64,000 nt of DNA, from assembly GCA_020350725.1 (NCBI GenBank), contig CP070719.1:781026-845025 (forward strand), read 5' to 3'. This DNA is from a bacterium. GTDB taxonomy: Bacteria; BMS3Abin14. The position numbers and the translations under genes were made by a program. Positions 53,053-62,071 of the stretch are shown in pieces; positions within the stretch are counted from its first letter, which is position 1, and each line of letters opens with the position of its first letter. Below the pieces are notes generated by a model. The model ran no database searches, was not told where the DNA came from, and was given only the letters and a program-made list of their open reading frames with translations.

Positions 53053-53565
53053 ATGAAACGTCTACTGTTCCTATCGTTTATGCTGGCCTTGCTGACTGCT
53101 CCCGCCGCGGCTCACGCGGTGGTCGAGTTGGGCATCGGATGGGGCGTGACCGCCCTGGAGGAGGACCTGGATTCCGTTGACACGGACGCCGGATACTCGC
53201 TGGAGGCAGTCATCGGCACCGGAGGCATCAGGTTGCTCCTGGCGGGCCTGTGGAGCGATCACGACAATGAGGGCGATTACAGCTCACTCATGGCCGGGTC
53301 CCTTTGGACTCTGGATTTCCTGGAGGGAGTCGATTCGAGGGTCTACGTTGCCGTTTCACGACATGACTTCGACTCCAGCGATCCGGCCCTCAACACCGAC
53401 GGATGGGGGTTGACGCTCGGCGGCGGGGTCAGGTGGCACGTGCTGCCGGCGGCCTCCTTCGGCCTTGACCTGAGGATCAGCGACTGGGAGGGGGACAACA
53501 GCCTCGGTGAAGACCTGGATTCCGGTGCCGGGACCCTGCAGGTCCTGTTTCAGGTGGGGTTCTGA
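53053..53565 (+). CDS. Small outer-membrane beta-barrel-like protein
   Basis: A 170-residue protein with a signal peptide (1-22, ending AHA) and a mature region of alternating polar and hydrophobic strands, rich in Gly, Asp and aromatic residues, ending in LQVLFQVGF; a terminal Phe is typical of BAM-assembled barrels. About eight strands could be drawn. No family is recognised. A TATAAT at 53020-53025 and GGGGGAGG before the ATG suggest its own promoter. It ends convergently with the porin-cytochrome operon. Confidence 0.65.
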   Translation: MKRLLFLSFMLALLTAPAAAHAVVELGIGWGVTALEEDLDSVDTDAGYSLEAVIGTGGIRLLLAGLWSDHDNEGDYSSLMAGSLWTLDFLEGVDSRVYVAVSRHDFDSSDPALNTDGWGLTLGGGVRWHVLPAASFGLDLRISDWEGDNSLGEDLDSGAGTLQVLFQVGF

Positions 53566-53676
53566 GATCCCCGAAATTTCCCGTTTCCGGTTTCCGATTT
53601 CCCGTTAAACCAGAGGGGAAAACCGAGCCGCAGCGGCGTTGACGGTCAACCGGGAACCGGAAACTGAAAACCGTCT
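53566..53676. repeat. Quasi-periodic intergenic repeat (TTTCCCG/GGAAACC words)
   Basis: CCGAAATTTCCCGTTTCCGG, TTTCCGATTTCCCG and then, after a spacer, AACCGGGAACCGGAAACTG and AAAACC form opposite-strand word runs between two convergent genes. The two halves can partly pair, so it may act as a terminator. Confidence 0.6.
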
Positions 53677-55383
53677 TCAGGGCAGCGCGTTGAGGCTCGC
53701 ATTCAGCAGTTCGATCACATAGAGCGGGTTGTGATACCCGAGGCTGCCGTCCTCGACGACTATGTCGTAGTTGTAGGCCGCCGCCCTCACGGTCGCCGAG
53801 ACGGAGGCCATCCCCTCCAGGTCGAACAGGCCCTGGCTCGGGTCGAAGGAGCCGCCGGCGGCCTGGATCTTCCCCTTCAGGTCCCCCAGCATTCCGAGGA
53901 TCTCCGTCTGTAAGGCTTCGACCTCACCGTCGCCGTCGTAGTCGTTGTTCGTGTACAGGGGGGCGTGAGCGGTCCCCGAGAACATGAGCGAGGAGAACTG
54001 GAAAGACCCGATAGTCGTGTCCACGTAGGAAAAGGACGACCCGTCGGAAAGCAGGAGATCCGACGGAGCGTGACAGCCCTTCAGGGCCGGATTGGCCGGG
54101 TCGGCGGACGGGGCCATACAGCCCTCGAGGCGGGGCAGGAAGGCGTGGCCGGTGGTGGCCTTCTGGGGGTACTCGCCCAGGTCAACGTCACCGGCGACAA
54201 CGTAGTGACACTGGATGCAACCCGCGCCGATGGCGGCATGGGCCGAGTCGGTGGCCGTGAAACCGGGCAGGTTCTCAACTCCCCTGAGGGAGTCATTGGC
54301 GGCGTTCTGAACGCCCTCAAAGATCTCCTTCTGGGGATGACGGGGGGTCTCGAGGCCCGAGGTGTCGATCTGACCGGATCCCACGTCCGACGGAAGCAGC
54401 CGCACGTTGTGGCACTGGCTGCAGATGTTGGTGGAATCAAAGGAAAATCTGATGTTGTCGGCGTTTGCCGTCTCATGGGAGGGGTGGCATGTGATGCACG
54501 AGACCTGGGACAGGGCTCCGCTGCCGGGCAGGGGCGGTGGATTTGTCAGATCCGCGTCTCCGGTCTCGGAGACGATCCGGTCGATCTCCCCCTGGCTGGA
54601 GGCCCAGCCGGTATCATCGTGGGCGAAGAAACGGACGAACCCCTCCACCGAGTGGCAGGCGGCGCACGGCTGTCCCCTCAGGACGCCGGTCATGAGGCCC
54701 TGGATCGTCTCCACCACCAGAGAGTCGGAATGGCCGTCATCAAAGACCAGGGCCGTGCCGTCACCGCCGAACCACTCGGCGAACTGGTTGGCGAGAAGAT
54801 CTCCCGGCGAGGCCCCGCCCGCGTGCTGGTCCGGACTGTGGCAGGGGCCGCACGATGTCAGGTGGTACGGATTGCCGTAGACGGGGGAGATGGTGCTGTC
54901 AAGCGGTGCGCGGTGGTTCCCGATCACCGGAAGGGTTCCGGCGTAGGCGTAATGCTCCGTCCCGGTGCCATGGCACCCCTCGCATCCGGGCATCGGCCTC
55001 GGAGTAAGACCGACGGCGGCCAGCGCGGTACCGCTCACCGGGTTCGAGACGGTGGTGAACAGAAAGGCCGCGTCATCGGCCAGATCGGCGACGGGGTCGT
55101 GGCACGGGGAGCAATCGGCGTTGAGCCCGTCGGTGGTGGCGGGTATCGCGCTGGTGTTGCCGTGATCGGCCAGGGCCCACGACACGGCCGGATTGAAGCC
55201 GGGAAACGACCCGTTGGTAGCGACAAGGGCATCGTGACAGCCCGAGAACAGGCACTCCAGCGTTCCCTTGAAACCAAGTTCGGCAACCGGCCCTCCACCC
55301 TCCTTGGGGTTATACCCGCATGAGGCGGCGGCCGCGGCGCCGAACAGGGCCACGATGATCAACAGGCGTCTTTTCAATGACAT
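53677..55383 (-). CDS. Outer-membrane multihaem lipoprotein cytochrome c
   Basis: A 568-residue protein with a lipoprotein signal (lipobox AAASC, about residue 22). Seven canonical CxxCH haem sites are seen (CSPCH, CEGCH, CGPCH, CAACH, CITCH, CSQCH, CIQCH). Two extended candidates are present: CLFSGCH (CX4CH) near the N-terminus, and a CX14CH running from CMAPS to KGCH, a spacing known in OmcZ-like cytochromes. It is the third gene of a porin, periplasmic cytochrome, lipoprotein cytochrome operon, the order expected of a trans-outer-membrane electron conduit in which it would be the surface partner. Its start overlaps the upstream cytochrome gene by 10 nt. Confidence 0.85.
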   Translation of the reverse strand: MSLKRRLLIIVALFGAAAAASCGYNPKEGGGPVAELGFKGTLECLFSGCHDALVATNGSFPGFNPAVSWALADHGNTSAIPATTDGLNADCSPCHDPVADLADDAAFLFTTVSNPVSGTALAAVGLTPRPMPGCEGCHGTGTEHYAYAGTLPVIGNHRAPLDSTISPVYGNPYHLTSCGPCHSPDQHAGGASPGDLLANQFAEWFGGDGTALVFDDGHSDSLVVETIQGLMTGVLRGQPCAACHSVEGFVRFFAHDDTGWASSQGEIDRIVSETGDADLTNPPPLPGSGALSQVSCITCHPSHETANADNIRFSFDSTNICSQCHNVRLLPSDVGSGQIDTSGLETPRHPQKEIFEGVQNAANDSLRGVENLPGFTATDSAHAAIGAGCIQCHYVVAGDVDLGEYPQKATTGHAFLPRLEGCMAPSADPANPALKGCHAPSDLLLSDGSSFSYVDTTIGSFQFSSLMFSGTAHAPLYTNNDYDGDGEVEALQTEILGMLGDLKGKIQAAGGSFDPSQGLFDLEGMASVSATVRAAAYNYDIVVEDGSLGYHNPLYVIELLNASLNALP

Positions 55384-56234
55384 TCCGCGCACACCTCCGG
55401 AGCCTCTTTCCGGAATTTGGCCTGGATGCTCCTCCAGTTCCGGGGATGGGGGCTGACCCTCAACCCTGTCACCGCCGAGTGGCAGTCCTTACAGACGGAT
55501 CCGTCCGGGTGGCAGGATTGGCATGACCTCAGGGACCGTTTGGCCTCCCTGGCATGGGCGGCACTCCAGTCGCGGGAGGACAGGGCCCCGTCCGGATGGC
55601 AGTCCTGGCATTGGGCCAGGGAAAACTGTTCGTGGAGCGGACCGCCGGCGCCGGCCTCTATCTTCGTCCAGCTTTCCCTGTGGGACACCGTTTTCAGGCG
55701 GTTCTTGCCGCGATAGGTGTCGTGACAGTCGCTGCAGAACTCCTCGGCATGACACACGTAGCACTCCTCGATCCGTCCTCCGGTGGTCTTCAACGGGTGG
55801 ACGATGCGGAATCGGGAGGTGTGGGATCTGGGCACACTATCTGTCCGGACGGTGCGCCTGGTCAGGTCGGGAGCCAACTCCCCTCCCTCGTGGCAGTCGG
55901 TGCAGAAGGAGAGGGTGTGGCAACTCCGGCACTGGGCATCGGGTTCGGACGAGTCCCTGCCGTGCTGACGGACCCACAGGGGCGTGTGGGTCCTGGTGGG
56001 GCCGAGATCTGTCTCCTCCAGGTCCACCTCCTCGTGACAGGGCAGACAGACCTGCGGGGACGGGATGATGCTCTGGGCACCGGTCACGTGGCAGGTTACG
56101 CATTCGGAGGCGCCTTTTTCCTCGTGGACCTTGTGCGAGAATCGCATGGCCCACGAGACCGTCGGCACCAGCGCCGCGGCCACCAGGACAGCTGCGGCCG
56201 ACATCCTCAGATTATAACCACTGCGGTCACTCAT
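55374..56234 (-). CDS. Periplasmic decahaem cytochrome c
   Basis: A 286-residue exported protein with ten CxxCH sites (CVTCH, CLPCH, CRSCH, CTDCH, CYVCH, CSDCH, CQDCH, CQSCH, CKDCH, CAECH). The N-terminal helix (AAAVLVAAALVPTVSWA) is a signal peptide, so it is probably periplasmic or docked inside the porin. The last haem motif ends exactly at the stop codon. The start MSDRSGYN at 56234 is one base after the porin stop; longer readings would overlap the porin gene by about 150 nt. By analogy with MtrA/OmaB-type proteins it would pass electrons through the porin. Confidence 0.88.
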   Translation of the reverse strand: MSDRSGYNLRMSAAAVLVAAALVPTVSWAMRFSHKVHEEKGASECVTCHVTGAQSIIPSPQVCLPCHEEVDLEETDLGPTRTHTPLWVRQHGRDSSEPDAQCRSCHTLSFCTDCHEGGELAPDLTRRTVRTDSVPRSHTSRFRIVHPLKTTGGRIEECYVCHAEEFCSDCHDTYRGKNRLKTVSHRESWTKIEAGAGGPLHEQFSLAQCQDCHPDGALSSRDWSAAHAREAKRSLRSCQSCHPDGSVCKDCHSAVTGLRVSPHPRNWRSIQAKFRKEAPEVCAECH

Positions 56235-56235
56235 T

Positions 56236-57453
56236 TTAGAACTCCACTGACAGAGCCAGTCTGGTCGCCAACGTGGGCTCCTCCAGTACATCGTCGTCGG
56301 ACTGCTCGACACGCAGCGACAGCCCTGTCCCCGACGAAGGTTTCCACTGCCCGCCAAGATAGCCCATATAGCTGGTGACGCTTTCATCGCCTTCAGGCTC
56401 GGTGGTGCTGATGTCCGCTCCCGCCCCCACTTTCAGCTTCGGGTGGACGTAGGTTGATGCGCCCAGGGAGATCTCGAGGAGTTCGCCTCCCGCACCCGTG
56501 TGCTGTTTAAAATCCACCGAGAGTGTGGATCGGCCGGGACTCCACCTTCCCCCTATATTGTATCGCTTGCCGTTCTCTCCGCTGCCGTACGACTCAACGG
56601 CATACTCCCAGGTGTATCGCGTGTTCCGGTTGGGCGTAAAGAGCAGGGAGAACAGGGTGGTCTCTGCCGCGTCCACGGCGAAAACACTGTAGATCGAGTC
56701 GGCCTCGAACTGGGAGACGCTCTGGGAATATTCCACGACGGCCGTGATCAGATCGGAGAGGAGCATGCGTGTTCCCAGGAGGATCTCGTGGTAGGTTTCG
56801 GACATCAGGTCGTAGTTAAGGAAGACATAGGCTTTCGTGTAGCGAAACCAGGAATAGGTCCAGTCCACAGCCAGGAGCTCCTCCATTACGCCCCCGTCAT
56901 CCGAGGTCTGAGCGTAATCGAGGGACAGGGTCATGCCGGGACGGAGCAGATAGTCCACGCCGATGCCGAATGTCTCCTCATCCTCTGGGTCGTCGTCGGA
57001 TATGTCGGAGATGAGCCCCCATCGGGCAGTGACGGCGAAGGGATCCCTTCCCACGGAGATGGCGACGCCGTCGATGATGGCCGCCCCGGTGAGAGCGCTG
57101 ATCGCCTGTCGACCGAGGGTAAACCAACCCTCGGCTCCCGGTTTCGTGACGGTCAGTGCGAGGGAGTAGAGCCTTTGAAGATCATCGTCGCCTGCCTCGA
57201 CCTCCTCCTCCATCGAGGCGACCCTCCCCGCCCCCTCCAGATCCAGACGGAACCCGCCCGTTTCCCCGCCGGTTCTCAGGTCCAGGTACTGGGCGACGGA
57301 GGAATTGGCGGCCCCGTCCTCCTCCTCCCAGCTGTTGATGACGGAGACGGAACGCGCCAGGGCGGCCGCCGGCGATAAAGAGGGCTTCGCCAGGACTGAA
57401 CCCACCAGGAGCAGGAAGGTCAACGACAATTTCAGGGGGCGCTTTAAAGTCAA
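56236..57453 (-). CDS. Outer-membrane porin of a porin-cytochrome complex
   Basis: A 405-residue protein with a signal peptide (about 1-31) and a mature chain of regular amphipathic beta strands separated by acidic turns (EEEDGAAN, DDDPEDEE), ending in LALSVEF. Roughly 18-20 strands are plausible. The family is not recognised by motif, but its operon with two multihaem cytochromes fits OmbB/MtrB-like conduit porins. It lacks the N-terminal CxxC of Shewanella MtrB. It is the first gene; a possible promoter lies about 100 nt upstream. Confidence 0.75.
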   Translation of the reverse strand: MTLKRPLKLSLTFLLLVGSVLAKPSLSPAAALARSVSVINSWEEEDGAANSSVAQYLDLRTGGETGGFRLDLEGAGRVASMEEEVEAGDDDLQRLYSLALTVTKPGAEGWFTLGRQAISALTGAAIIDGVAISVGRDPFAVTARWGLISDISDDDPEDEETFGIGVDYLLRPGMTLSLDYAQTSDDGGVMEELLAVDWTYSWFRYTKAYVFLNYDLMSETYHEILLGTRMLLSDLITAVVEYSQSVSQFEADSIYSVFAVDAAETTLFSLLFTPNRNTRYTWEYAVESYGSGENGKRYNIGGRWSPGRSTLSVDFKQHTGAGGELLEISLGASTYVHPKLKVGAGADISTTEPEGDESVTSYMGYLGGQWKPSSGTGLSLRVEQSDDDVLEEPTLATRLALSVEF

Positions 57454-57545
57454 GGGTCGTAATCCCCCCTAAGGGGCTTCGAGGGTACGGTTGCCGGTCT
57501 CGAGACAACCACAGGACCGGCTCTTTCGAGGGTTTCAGCCGTTAA

Positions 57546-57574
57546 GATTTACATCAGGGTCGCCGGGTTGTCAA
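57546..57574 (-). promoter_or_regulatory. Candidate promoter of the porin-cytochrome operon
   Basis: On the minus strand TTGACA (57574-57569) is followed after 17 nt by TAAATC (57551-57546). The -35 is perfect and the -10 weak, which would suit an activated promoter. Confidence 0.4.
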
Positions 57575-57724
57575 AAGGTTTGACCGGACAGCCAGGACAG
57601 CCGGCCGCTGGTGGGAAACGGATTTTCGCCGGGCAGTCAGCCGCCGTTTGCGCAACGGATGGAACCGCCCGGCGGGAGGGTGTTTAACAGGGGATGTGGG
57701 CAGGCTTAAGTCGCCGGCATCCGT

Positions 57725-58051
57725 TCAGTGCCGTGTTCGGTTGGCGGGGTCGTCGATCACGGGGCGACCCGCAGACAGGGAGGGTTCCCTGCTCTGCTCC
57801 TCGGAGATCTCGGAGGCCAGATCATGGAGGATGTGCGCCGGCTCAGAGTCCTCAAACAGGGTTGCCATGTAGAAAGCCATCGTCATGATCCTGTGCATCG
57901 CGTCTTCCACAACTTCGGCCGCCTTTGCGCCCGTTTCGGCTGTGCCTATCTCACTGATCGCCCAGGTCAGGTAGCTCTCCATGTCCGTTTTGATGTCGCA
58001 GAGGTAGGTGGTGATCTCGTCTCTGAGTTCGTCGTCTATCCAGTTCTTCAA
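57725..58051 (-). CDS. Small acidic protein of unknown function
   Basis: A 108-residue helical protein (KNWIDDELRDEITTYLCDI, MESYLTWAISEIGTAETGAKAAEVV, HILHDLASEISEEQS). A TTG start at 58051 has GGGAGG seven bases upstream, and upstream of it the frame is Arg/Cys-rich and unlike the rest, so the longer ATG reading to 58210 is disfavoured. No signal or membrane segment. Family not recognised. Confidence 0.55.
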   Translation of the reverse strand: MKNWIDDELRDEITTYLCDIKTDMESYLTWAISEIGTAETGAKAAEVVEDAMHRIMTMAFYMATLFEDSEPAHILHDLASEISEEQSREPSLSAGRPVIDDPANRTRH

Positions 58052-58400
58052 TTGATGGCCTCCCTGACAGACTCTTTGCCGATCCATCGATCGGCCCATG
58101 TTCGGCCTGTCTGTCAACTCCCTGATATAGGGAAAAGGGCTCCATGTCAAGAAACTCCTTTGAACGGCCTGCCGGATACCCGTCAGGCACCGCGGCACCT
58201 CTTCCGGCATCCGCCGCCCCCCTCCCTCGGGGACTTCCCCTGTTGCGGATGGACATCCACCCGTGTATGTTCAGAAAAGGGACCGGGCATGGTCAGCCGG
58301 GAGCCTGATCCTCTCCTTTCGGACGCGAAGGGCGATACTGCAGGTCCAACCGGCGTCGGGTCACCTGAATTCGGATCATGGATTGCTCGCGGAGTCTGCC
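58052..58400. other. Divergent promoter region
   Basis: The 349-base gap between the small acidic protein and the M16 peptidase gene contains no supported gene. A minus-strand TTGACA (58150-58145) is followed after a short 15-nt spacer by TATATC (58129-58124). Confidence 0.35.
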
Positions 58401-60992
58401 ATGCACATGAACCGCCGGAAGTCTCTTCTCCTTCTTTTGCCGTTGCTCGTCTGCCTCGCCTTCCCGCACGCGGCGGGCGCCTTCTCGCCTCCCGAGGACC
58501 TGTCCGGCCATCACGTTCTGAGCAACGGCCTCGACGTCAGGCTCATGCCCGATCCGGCAACGCCCCTGGTGGCCGCCCTGGTCCTGGTCAAAACGGGGTA
58601 CGCTACGGAAAACACCTCGAACAGCGGGTACACCCACCTCCTCGAACACCTCGTGTTCGCCGGCACAGACGGAAGAAGCAAGGAGCAGATCACTCGTGAA
58701 ATAGAGGACCTGGGCGGGTACCTAAACGGTTTCACCAGGGACGACTACGCCGGCTATCTCGTGGTGGGCCACAGGGATCACCTGTCCTCCCTTCTCGAGA
58801 TCCTCTCCGACATGTTGTTCCATTCCATCCTGGAAGAGGAAAGCATTGCCGAGGCGAGGGAGGTGGTTCTTGAGGAGATCCGCCAGCAGAGGAGCCGGCC
58901 GGGTCTGCGGGGAAGCGAGGTGTTCCAGTCCCTTCTCTACCGGGGTTCATCCTACGCGAGAACAGGACTCGGCAACCTGAAGACCGTTGCCGAGGTGTCA
59001 CGAAACGCCCTGGCAACCTACTACCGTAGAACCTATCGGCCCGACAATATGATCCTCCTCATGGCGGGAGGGCTGTCCCCGGACGAGACCCTCGAGATCA
59101 TCGACCGGACCTTTGGGGACGAGGATACCGGCGGCGAGGAGATCCCCGTTCTCCCGGCGCCGCCCCTGGCCGGCCAGCGGGTCTATACCGTAAAAAGCGA
59201 CGCACCGGGGGTCCGCGTCATGGTGGGCTTTACAGGACCCGACCCAAGGAGCGGCGACGCCGAATCCCTGGAACTGCTCGGAGCGGTTCTGGGAGGAAGC
59301 GGAGGCATCCTCGACAGGGCCCTCGAGGATGCCGGCCTACGTCCCCGTTCCGTCTCGGCCTATCTGGCGATCAACAGGGGGTTCTCGCGGTTCGTCTGCT
59401 CGGCCGCTTTTCCCGACAACTCCGATCCCAACGGGGCCCTGCAGGTCATGCTCAGGGCCATAAAGGGGGCGGCCGAGGCTGGATTGCCCCCGGCAAGGAT
59501 CAACGAGACCAGGGAAGCCCTGGTGTCCGGTGAGATAATGGGCCGCGAGAAACTCCACTACCACCTCATGGAGAAGGCCCAGTGGGCGGTGTCCGGGGCT
59601 CCCGGTCAGGGCTTCTCACCCGGCCGGTGGGACCATCTGAGCGCACAGGACATCGACCGCGTAGCTCTCCGTTACCTGGTGGACACTCCCTTTGCCGCCC
59701 TGTTCGTCATGCCCGGAACCGAAAACGGCCGATGGGACGGCGGCGGGGGAGCGATCTCAAGGGCGAAGTCCACCCTGGACAACGGCCTCACGGTCATCGC
59801 GGAACAGAGGCCGGGATCAGAGGTGTTCGCCCTCCATCTCATGACGCGGCGAAGGGGATCGATGGAGCCGGAAGGAATGAGCGGCATTGCCGACTTCCTC
59901 CACCGAATGCTGACCATGGGGACCTTTGACCGGACAAAGGATGACATCGAAGCCGAACTGAGGGCGCTGGGCGTTTCCCTGTCGACGGCCGGTAACCCCA
60001 CTGTGCCCTTCGGGGATTTCTACACGTCACTAACCTATTCCTACATACGGGCGGAGTGCGTGAGGGACAGGGCGAAGAAGATGGTCGAACTCCTGGCGGA
60101 CCTGGTGAGGAATCCATCCTTCCCCGAGGAGAGGATGGAGGAAACACGCTCCATGGTCCGGGATTACATCGCCTACAGGGACACCTCTCCCGGCAAGGCT
60201 GCGTCGGCCGCCCTGTCTGACCGGCTTTACCGCGGGGTCCTCCCGGCGGACGTTCTCGGAACCGTCGAATCCATCAATGCCATTACCCGGGAGGATCTTT
60301 CGACGTTCCACGGCCGGTACCTCTCCGGCCGGAATATCATCCTGTCCGTTGTCAGCGGCCTCGAGCCCCAGCAGTCCATCGAACTGATGGAATCGTACTT
60401 CTCCCAGCTCCCGCCCGGCGAGGGCCTGGGAGACCCCGAACTGACGGAGACAGCCGACTCCGAAGTGATAACCCTGACCCTGGGCAAGGCCCAGGGTGCC
60501 CTGACGGCCGGTATGGTCGGCCCGGAGGTCGAGCCCGGTGATCTCCCCGCCCTGGCCATCGCCTCAGGCCTTCTCAACGACAGACTCAGCCGGGAACTGA
60601 GAGAGCGGGAGGGTCTGGCCTACTCCGTGGGAGGTTTCATCGGCGGGGCCTACGGCCGGTCCGTTTTCAGGCTGTCCATGGGCACAGCCCAGGACAAGAT
60701 CGACAGCGCCCGACAGAGCGTGAGGCGTGAGATCGAGGCGCTCAAGGGGGCTGAGGTCACCCGGGAGGATCTCGACAGGAGGATCAATGCCCTGACCGGA
60801 AGGCTGCAGATGCGGATGATGTCGTCCATCAACCGGGCCTTCTATCTGGCGCTGGCGGAAAAAGAGGGTTTGAGCCACACCTTCGGCGAAGATTACCGGA
60901 CCCGCCTCCTGGCCCTCGAACCGGATGAGGTCGAGAGGGCCATCCGCAGATACCTTCCGGGGAAAAACCTGGTCGAAGTCGTCGTCCGCTAG
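58401..60992 (+). CDS. M16 family zinc metallopeptidase, two-domain, exported
   Basis: An 863-residue protein with a signal peptide (about 1-27, ending AGA) and two M16 (pitrilysin/insulinase) halves in one chain. The N-terminal half has the inverted zinc motif HLLEH (His79, His83, catalytic Glu82) and the downstream Glu ligand in EAREVVLEEIRQQ. The second half keeps the fold but replaces the motif (FLHRMLTMGT), as in the inactive subunit of two-domain members. It is probably periplasmic, degrading peptides. The ATG at 58401 (or 58407) gives a good signal sequence; upstream codons to 58263 do not. It is followed by a hydrolase gene after 20 nt. Confidence 0.9.
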   Translation: MHMNRRKSLLLLLPLLVCLAFPHAAGAFSPPEDLSGHHVLSNGLDVRLMPDPATPLVAALVLVKTGYATENTSNSGYTHLLEHLVFAGTDGRSKEQITREIEDLGGYLNGFTRDDYAGYLVVGHRDHLSSLLEILSDMLFHSILEEESIAEAREVVLEEIRQQRSRPGLRGSEVFQSLLYRGSSYARTGLGNLKTVAEVSRNALATYYRRTYRPDNMILLMAGGLSPDETLEIIDRTFGDEDTGGEEIPVLPAPPLAGQRVYTVKSDAPGVRVMVGFTGPDPRSGDAESLELLGAVLGGSGGILDRALEDAGLRPRSVSAYLAINRGFSRFVCSAAFPDNSDPNGALQVMLRAIKGAAEAGLPPARINETREALVSGEIMGREKLHYHLMEKAQWAVSGAPGQGFSPGRWDHLSAQDIDRVALRYLVDTPFAALFVMPGTENGRWDGGGGAISRAKSTLDNGLTVIAEQRPGSEVFALHLMTRRRGSMEPEGMSGIADFLHRMLTMGTFDRTKDDIEAELRALGVSLSTAGNPTVPFGDFYTSLTYSYIRAECVRDRAKKMVELLADLVRNPSFPEERMEETRSMVRDYIAYRDTSPGKAASAALSDRLYRGVLPADVLGTVESINAITREDLSTFHGRYLSGRNIILSVVSGLEPQQSIELMESYFSQLPPGEGLGDPELTETADSEVITLTLGKAQGALTAGMVGPEVEPGDLPALAIASGLLNDRLSRELREREGLAYSVGGFIGGAYGRSVFRLSMGTAQDKIDSARQSVRREIEALKGAEVTREDLDRRINALTGRLQMRMMSSINRAFYLALAEKEGLSHTFGEDYRTRLLALEPDEVERAIRRYLPGKNLVEVVVR

Positions 60993-61012
60993 GTTGTGGG
61001 GGCGATCCGACC

Positions 61013-61834
61013 ATGAGGGTTCTCCTTGTCACCGCCGTTTTTGCCGCCCTCCTCTTCGGGTGGGTCAGATGGCAGGAGCGGGCGGCGGTCTTCTTCCCGA
61101 CACGGGGGATCGACGGCTACCCCAGGGGGATCGGGCTGTCCTCGGAGGACGTATTCATCGAAACCGCAGACGGCCTCCGCCTCCACGGCTGGTACGTTCA
61201 GGGGACCTCACCGGTCACCGTTCTGTGGCTTCACGGAAACGCCGGCAACATAGTCGACCGGCTGGACATCCTCGAGGCCATGACGGACCACCTCGGCGTG
61301 TCCAGCCTGTTGTTCGATTTCCGCGGTTACGGGATAAGCGAGGGACGCCCCTCGGAAAGGGGTCTGTATGCCGATGCCGGGGCTGCCTTCCGGTGGCTGA
61401 CCGGAGTAAAGGGAGTCGCCCCCGGCAACGTAGTCATCTACGGCCACTCCCTGGGCACGGCGGTGGCGGTCGATCTTTCCCTGGGTCCGGGCAGGGCCGC
61501 CGCCGCCGCTGTCCTGGAGAGCCCCTTCACCAGCGCAAGGGGGATGGCCAGGATGATATACGGCGGCCTGCCGGTGCACCTCCTGCTGAGCGTCAGGTTC
61601 GACAATGAGGGCCGGATCGGGAAGCTGTCGATGCCCTTGCTGGTCATCCACGGCGAAGCCGACACGGTGATCCCCATTGCTATGGGGAGAAGGGTCTTCG
61701 AGGCCGCCCCGGAGCCCAAACGCTTGCTGGCAGTCCCCGGGGGGGACCACAGCGACTGTTTTCTGGCGGGAGGGGAGAAATACTGGCAGGCCTGGCGGGA
61801 CCTTCTGGACCAGATCCAACCCGCCGAATCCTGA
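61013..61834 (+). CDS. Alpha/beta hydrolase, BEM46/YfhR-like
   Basis: A 273-residue hydrolase with an N-terminal hydrophobic helix (VLLVTAVFAALLFGWV, residues 2-17) that probably anchors it in the membrane. The oxyanion strand is VTVLWLHGNAGN, the nucleophile elbow is YGHSLGTAVA, the acid region is VIHGEADTVIP and the catalytic His lies in PGGDHSDCF. The wording DGLRLHGWYV and FDFRGYGISEGRPSERGLYADA is typical of the BEM46/ABHD13 group. Substrate unknown. Likely cotranscribed with the M16 peptidase. Confidence 0.85.
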   Translation: MRVLLVTAVFAALLFGWVRWQERAAVFFPTRGIDGYPRGIGLSSEDVFIETADGLRLHGWYVQGTSPVTVLWLHGNAGNIVDRLDILEAMTDHLGVSSLLFDFRGYGISEGRPSERGLYADAGAAFRWLTGVKGVAPGNVVIYGHSLGTAVAVDLSLGPGRAAAAAVLESPFTSARGMARMIYGGLPVHLLLSVRFDNEGRIGKLSMPLLVIHGEADTVIPIAMGRRVFEAAPEPKRLLAVPGGDHSDCFLAGGEKYWQAWRDLLDQIQPAES

Positions 61835-61859
61835 TATCGGGGATCCAGAATCGAAAAAG

Positions 61860-62030
61860 ACGGGTCACGGTTCACGGTTTACAGTTCACAGTTGAGACCG
61901 CCGTGATGAGTGATTCGTTAACCAATCCAAAATCCCAGATCCAAAATCCAAAATATATCTTTCGTTATTTGTGATTCGTGATTAGGTAACCAATCCAAAA
62001 TCTAAAACCCAAAATCCAAAACCGAAGACA
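61860..62030. repeat. Quasi-periodic intergenic repeats (TCACGG, CCAAAATC words)
   Basis: TCACGGTTCACGGTTTACAG then TTCACAG, followed by two runs of ACCAATCCAAAATCC-type words each introduced by GTGATTCGT. No reading frame is supported in 61835-62460. Confidence 0.75.
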
Positions 62031-62071
62031 TCTCTGTGGCCCTCTGCCTGCCCCGAGCCTGCCGAGGGGTG

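Noticed and set aside
55374-55383. Frameshift splitting one larger cytochrome into two
   Set aside because: The downstream gene has its own complete lipoprotein signal peptide directly after the overlap, so two separate proteins are more likely.
57725-58210. Long reading of the small acidic protein from ATG 58210
   Set aside because: The extra N-terminal residues are Arg/Cys-rich and unlike the rest, and a strong Shine-Dalgarno lies just before the internal TTG at 58051.
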